Shown: one piece after another, positions 58,629 to 64,000 of the stretch | Layout: each line of letters opens with the position of its first letter | Position numbering within the stretch: the stretch's first letter is position 1 | NCBI GenBank assembly: GCA_026413225.1 | Contig: CM048552.1 | Span: 140,133,053-140,197,052 of the forward strand | Length of the DNA stretch: 64,000 nucleotides | From: Otis tarda | Taxonomy: Eukaryota; Chordata; Aves; Otidiformes; Otididae | Direction of reading: 5' to 3' | Notes under the pieces: model-generated | What the model saw: the letters and a program-made list of their open reading frames with translations, nothing else | The model's database searches: none | Told to the model about the DNA's origin: nothing | Program-made: the position numbers and the translations under genes

Positions 58629-60815
58629 TTTCATTAATTATCTGAACGAATAGTTGAAGGCTGAAATATCACCCAAGCTGGGTTTTGTCAGCATGCTTTT
58701 CGGACTATGAACGTCTCAGAGACAAAATACTAGCACCTACAATGTGCTATTTTATACTTACGCATTCTATTTAAGAAAAAAAAGGAGAAAGTCTTATTCA
58801 ACATTGTCATATACCTAGTTTGGCAAATACACTTAATTTGTTTCAAATGTATCTGAATTAATATTTGTATATACAAAGAGTAGATAATCTAATCCAAAAC
58901 TCATCAAAAATTTTCAGTCAAGGACTATCAATCTTTTCAAAGGTATTTGCATCAAAACCAGAATGTATATGCACAAAACTGTTTTTCAGCCTCCATAAGA
59001 TTTTCTCAGTCAAACGGTTTTGAAAAAATCAGGTGGTGTAAAGTTCATGGCTACATTTCGAAATCTGGTCTCTAAAAGCCATAAAATAGCAAAGTCTAAT
59101 AGCTGATCAAAACAAATTTTATTTTTAAAGATTTTCTTTCTAGACTAACAAAAATCTGTTAGGTTACAATATCATCTTAACTATACAGGCATAGTGACTG
59201 ATTATCTTAATATTTTATACTATTAGCTTGAAGTATCACTGATTGAATTGAAAATTATTCAGCCAAAATTTATTTAGAAATACATAAATTTTAGGGCTTA
59301 TATGGCCCTTTATAATACCAAGAGAAACAGATGCATTTATTACTCTGAGAGATAATGCCGAACATTACTGATTGGTATTGTCAAAGGACAATCGACTTAA
59401 TAGAAAATTCTAGCTGAAATAACAGATTACTGTGTGACTTAAATACTAACAAAGATTGATTACATTCTTAACAGTTGAATCATATTGCAGATATCACAGC
59501 TTAATCCTGAAAAAGCACTTGTAAAAACAGCCATTCAGGTCTGTCAGGTAAATAGATGTATACTAGTTCCAAAAGTAACTACTTTCAAGCCTCTTGAAAA
59601 CCATATTTTAGGGGAGGATTTCTTCTTCCTAATTAGTGCATAGAAAAATAACAACATTGCGCACAGCATCTACCAACTCATTCAGTGCTTGATGAATTAT
59701 CAATGCATAAACATTACAATAACAAAATACTGTACTTACATTTTCAAAAGGGAGTACTTGCAGTGTTCATTCCTTTAAATTGAGATAGCATATTGAAGTT
59801 GGGAGCTGCATTTTTTTCAGTAGAGTGTAAAGTATTGAGGAAGAGTATGGATGAGAACTTATGACAACACTATTTGCAAAGTGCTAACCTATATATAATT
59901 CCTATATCTCACATATAGTAGACTTTGGTTTTGGTTAAATTTTCATCTGTCTATAGCACATCCTTCTAACTTGTTAAAGTAATCTGAATTGAAAGGCAGC
60001 ATGGTATGCTGCACCAAAACTCCTGAAATTATTAAAAAAAAAAAAAAAGGGAAGATTTGGTGTTTTGCTCTGCTCTGCTATTATGTATGAGTGGAACATT
60101 TGTATGCCATGTTTATACTTAGCAATCTATGTCTTTGTAATCTTTATTTGATTAATTTTTCTTAAATGATCAAGCTTCTCTCACATGTGTACTCAGACAC
60201 AGTGGATATGAAAAGTAGTATTATTATGCCATCATTTGGGATATCGGGTTAAGGACACTATACTATAGATGTCTAAACTATAGGTTTTTTTTTTTTTCAA
60301 CTTAAGAAACTATCTTGCTTTCAGCTATTTGTCAACACAGTCATCAAAATAATTATTTCTGATATTTTTATATGCATTAATTAATGAAAGCAATAATAAG
60401 AATAATGCTAGCATACTATCACATTTATTATGACAGTATCAGGGATAATAATTGTGCTACATGAACTGGTAAACTTCATTCTTGAATTTAAGCCTTAGAG
60501 GTTGTAACATAGAACATATCTAAACCCCAGCATTTTAGAGACTGAATTTTTGTAGAAATGACCTAAGTGTTGAAGACTACCCATCCAGGTTTCATAGTGA
60601 AACTCAAGTTATTAATATCGGTAATGTAAGAATTAACTGAAATACATACACAGCCATTGACTGAACGATGTCACTTCCACATGTATTTCAAGAGCTGACA
60701 GAGCTCCTTTGGTACTTGGGCTTAGCTGACAACTCAGTTCTTTTTGAACTTCTTTCTAAAATCTTAGTGATACAGGGAATTAATGGTCTGCTAAATATTG
60801 CTTGATTTAGGAGAC
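58629..60815. other. Intergenic AT-rich DNA
   Basis: No feature is recognised. There are an A-run at 60032-60047 and a T-run near 60285-60297. Confidence 0.5.
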
Positions 60816-61298
60816 TGTCTGCTAGAGAATGCCTAACAATCCTGTTTGCCTTGAAACTCACTTAAGCTTATCAGGGACTGGTATGTGTCAAGAAATTGGT
60901 ATTTGTCAAGGACTAATATGTCTAGCAAAGGATGGAATGTTAGTTCCACTGCAAATTCGGTCAGAAGTCAGGAAACTGCTGAAATCACCAAGCGAAAGGA
61001 GAGCATGGGTGAATGACTAAGGTTCACCTAGAGGAAGATAAGACCCCTGAAGAAGTAAACGACCACCAGAGATAGATCTGAAATGTTAACGCAAGTGTTT
61101 TTTTAAATAACCCCGCCTCACTTATGCATATGTACGTTTGAATTGTGCAATCCTATGAATATGTATACCTGCACTGTATAAATTTTTGCTAAAATGTGCT
61201 GTCAGTGTGTGTGCTTTTGGAGGAGCGATCCCCCACACACCCGGTGCCAAAAAAACATGCCTGCTTTATAACTCTTTCCGAGTTGTAGAGTTTGATCA
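60816..61298 (+). mobile_element. LTR-like sequence (probable solo LTR), boundaries approximate
   Basis: The stretch contains a TATA-like ctgtataaat (about 61174), then a C-rich gatcccccacacacccggtg (about 61227) and a damaged polyadenylation site (ccaaaaaaacatgcctgctt). It closes with agttgtagagtttgatca. This is the layout of an avian retroviral LTR with U3, R and U5. I place the start at TGTCTGCTAG and the end at GATCA, but no clean target duplication supports these ends. The frame 60829-61020 is not a gene. Confidence 0.5.
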
Positions 61299-61306
61299 GC
61301 ATGTCA

Positions 61307-61358
61307 TTAGGTCTATCTTTGATCTTAAGTTTAAGCTTAAGATCAAAGATAGACCTAA
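61307..61358. repeat. Perfect 23-bp inverted repeat with 6-base loop
   Basis: Arm 61307-61329 (TTAGGTCTATC...GATCTTAAG) and arm 61336-61358 (CTTAAGATC...GATAGACCTAA) are exact reverse complements around TTTAAG. Weaker pairing extends outward (tgatcagcat at about 61293 with atgccctggtca at about 61362). It lies just after the LTR-like sequence. It could be a fold-back made by template switching, the end of a small transposon, or a hairpin RNA precursor. Nothing else in the sequence decides between these. Confidence 0.95.
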
Positions 61359-62592
61359 GATGCCCTGGTCAGCTTCTACTCTAGTTATGGTCAAGGGGCA
61401 CATGTACTGTCATCTTCTTCACTGGCACTAATAAAATGGTATTATCTATTAACTTGTTTGTGGTTTATAAAATAACAAAAGTTGAAATATAATTTATGTG
61501 GAAAGTTTGTAGCAAAGAATGAGGACAAATAAATCCACAAATATTCCACAATGCAGAATCCAAAGTATGATGATAATGCCAAAATAATTTAAAGAAAAAA
61601 TAAACTTGAATAGGGTGTAAAACTACATAGTTACTTGTGAAATCAGTGGAAAGACCTCTTCCACTGTACAAAGTAGAGTGAAACAGAACTGGCAAATCAG
61701 TAGACAAGAAAAAACGATTTTCCTTAGAAAACTAAAGTGGGTTTTTTTTTTATAATATAGCTGATAATTATAACATAGATTCTGAATAAAAAGTGTTCCC
61801 CAAAATGAAAGATCAAAAACTAAAGAAAGATTGAAATTTATTTAGGACATAAATAAAAATATTTCATCATTCCTGTATTCAGCAAAAATAATCCCAGTGA
61901 ACTTGACTGTGTAGGTGCATCTAGAGTAATCCACAGCTATTTAAAACATGTAGAGGACTACTTAATGAATATAGAGACACAGAGATTATATGGATGGCTT
62001 TGACACTTAAATTCCAACTGAGGTGAGATTTGGGCAGACTTTTTAAAAGTTTTTCAAAGGTGAGAAAAGCTTCTTTTGTCTTTCTAAGGTCACTTTGTTA
62101 AAGCAAAAAAGTGTTTGTTTGTTTGTTTGTTTTTAGTTTTTAGTTTTACTTCATAATTTTGAAAATATTTTTGGTTTTTATTATTAAGAAAATAAAATAA
62201 ATGCAATTAAATCTGGTTCAGTCTCATATTCAAATGATTAAGCTATTGTTCTTTCAAAAAGCTGTATAATTTTAAAGCTCATGTTTATAAATTGTATTAT
62301 TATTTTTCTGAGAGACATTAGAAGAAAATGGATAATTTCTACAGTTGTTCACTGGGTTCATTTTAGGATTTTCATTTGGAATTGATACATTTTTCATATA
62401 TCACCTATAAACACCTTTCTAGAAGATTAGATTAGGGCTAAATATGAAATCTGTAAAATATATTAAGTCTTTATATGAAATGTCTAAAATATTTTATTTG
62501 TTCATATTGTAAAATATTTTGAAATTAAATTTAGAAATATTTATTTAAATGATACTACTTAGCTAAATATAGTGTAAAAAAAGATATCTATA
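61359..62592. other. Intergenic AT-rich DNA
   Basis: A (GTTT)n stretch lies at about 62115-62132. No gene is recognised. Confidence 0.5.
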
Positions 62593-63157
62593 TGTTCTTA
62601 TTTTGGTCGGGATGGAGAAAATTTTCTTCCCAGTAGCTGCTGTGTTTTGGATTTAGTATGGTATTTGTTATGGGAAGAATGTTGATAATACACTGATGTT
62701 ATCAGTTGTGGTTAAGAGATCAGGGACTTTTTTCAACTTCTCAGGTTTTGCTAATGTGCAGGTGCAAAAAAGTTGGAAGGAGTAGAGCCAGTACAGCAGA
62801 CCTAAACTGTCCAAAGTAAGTATTCCTTACCATAGAAGTTATGCTCATCATATAAGTGGGAGTTGGCCAGTGAACAAAAATCCAGAAATTGCTGGGATCA
62901 CTGCTTGGGATCATTCCAAGATTCCTCTTGGTTCTACTCTTTGATTGCTTTTCAGGATCTCAGGACGGACTGTATCAGGTCATCAGGTGGTGAGAAATTG
63001 TGCATCATTCATTTTGTATATTCTATTATAATTATTATAATTAATTACATATATCATTATTGTTATTATCTTTTCCTTTGCTGTCCTAGTAAATCGCCTT
63101 TATTTCAACACGAGTTTCACTTAGTGCTTAGTTGCCAACTGGAGTTAAACTATGGTA
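62593..63157 (+). mobile_element. ERVL-like solo LTR, decayed
   Basis: It begins TGTTCTTATTTTGGTCGGGA and continues with attttcttcccagtagctgc, ttggatttagtatgg and gttgataatacactgatgtt. A later part (atcaggtggtgagaaattgt, then an ATT-rich stretch, then ctcaacacgag-like sequence) matches the complement of 57956-58623. It ends near gttgccaactggagttaaac and tatggta, where the family normally ends in CA. Target duplication is uncertain: CTATA at 62588-62592 recurs at 63166-63170, eight bases beyond the apparent end. The 108-codon frame at 62863-63189 is LTR sequence. Confidence 0.8.
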
Positions 63158-64000
63158 GTATGAATCTATATGAAAGAAATGGATTATAAACATAGATTAG
63201 ATTTAAAATCTACCTAAATTACAAGAATAAAAATGTAGAGTTAAAACCAAAATTATTTAGTCTACTTACAATATTTTTTTATTTATCTCTATATTGCGCT
63301 TGTTTCTAAGCAAACTTGAAAACCAATCTTTTGTTTTAGAACAATGATTATCACAAACAGGGATAGCTTGTTAGACATTATGTCCAGGAGAGAATAGTTT
63401 CATAGCATTTACCTTTACAGAACAGACTGAAACAGTAGATCAGACAAGATTAATCCCTGCTCTGTTTCAAGAAAATAATAGAAACCCTAGTGATACACAG
63501 AGAGAAAACTAGTGCGACACTCTGTAACTCATTAAACATCTTCAAGCAGACAGGATTTCCCCTAAGACTGCCAGTATGTTGCAGGGTTAAGGACAAAATC
63601 CTGATATTTGCATAATTGTTTATATAAAAGAGACAACGGTGAACTTTGTTCTGTGAGTTTGGTATCTGGTATGACTTTGGAAAGTTATTGACACAGTTCA
63701 AAAAAGAAGACTGGATGCTCAAGGTCTGCTCTTGAAATAGTTCACATGAAGTAATCATTCATTTTGATTTAGACTCAATGGCTAGAATCCTTTGTAGAGA
63801 GAAACAGATTTCATTGTTTTGTCTAATGTATTATTTTTTTTCCCTTTTAGATATAGCACCTTATCCACTGGGCTTTCAAGGTCTTAATCTCACCAGTCTC
63901 ATTTGTTTTATGCAAATAACATAGGAGCTATTACATCACTTAATAAGACATTGCTGGACTGAGTAACCTGTAATAACTACTCAAATTTTAAAATATCCCT
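63158..64000. other. Intergenic AT-rich DNA
   Basis: Nothing is recognised. The 102-codon minus-strand frame (63758-63450) shows no domain. Confidence 0.45.

Noticed and set aside
58083..58653. Open frames of 94-127 codons on both strands
   Set aside because: They lie inside the solo LTR 57956-58623 and its edge.
62863..63189. 108-codon plus-strand frame
   Set aside because: Part of the ERVL-like LTR; the residues from the ATT-rich stretch are low complexity.
1..64000. CRISPR arrays, operons, tRNA or rRNA genes
   Set aside because: No regularly spaced repeats, ribosome-binding sites or RNA gene signatures; the sequence is vertebrate intergenic DNA.

Overview
The window looks like a gene-poor, AT-rich stretch of a bird nuclear genome. 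The main evidence is a set of CR1 LINE fragments that share the avian CR1 3' end, including the short repeated ATTCTATG-type tail (for example 2931-2985, 7772-7800 and 48555-48600). Several solo LTRs of avian ERVL-like type and one partial provirus support this. I see no L1, Alu or other mammalian repeats, no bacterial gene organisation, and no host gene that I can name. Species and chromosome cannot be told from the sequence.

Layout. 1-2244: unique DNA with one GC-rich, coding-like but broken block (about 735-1218, possible pseudogene). 2245-8906: CR1 copies (2245-2985 +, a long 4512-6960 - copy with endonuclease and reverse transcriptase remnants, 7772-7995 -) and a composite ERVL-like relic (8033-8906 -). 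10115-10992: CR1 (+). 15207-20218: the most informative part, a 3'-truncated endogenous retrovirus with 5' LTR, tRNA-Trp-type primer-binding site, a gag frame open for 595 codons, protease, reverse transcriptase, RNase H and the start of integrase. It ends abruptly against two CR1 pieces in the wrong order (20219-20338). 21559-21763: CR1 (-). 29331-30429: ERVL-like solo LTR (-). 33605-34811: older CR1 (+), followed at once by a 675-bp solo LTR with a perfect CTGAT target duplication (34922-35596). 38775-39820: old CR1 (+). 43895-44010: possible MIR/CORE-SINE relic. 48555-48947: CR1 (-). 51245-52080 and about 53780-54420: very old CR1-like relics. 56886-57478: CR1 (-) split by a 102-bp miniature LTR (56969-57070). 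57956-58623: solo LTR (-) with a perfect AGAAT duplication. 60816-61298: LTR-like sequence, followed by a perfect 23-bp inverted repeat (61307-61358). 62593-63157: ERVL-like solo LTR (+). The rest is AT-rich sequence with microsatellites and no supported gene.

How the parts work together. The provirus is the only multi-gene system. Its reading frames show two successive -1 frameshift points, each at a recognisable slippery heptamer in the correct phase: GGGAAAC just after the second zinc knuckle (gag to pro) and GGATTTT at the end of protease (pro to pol). This is a betaretrovirus-style layout combined with a primer-binding site close to the one alpharetroviruses use. The copy is dead: it has stop codons in pro, RNase H and integrase, catalytic Asp positions replaced in RT and RNase H, and no 3' half.
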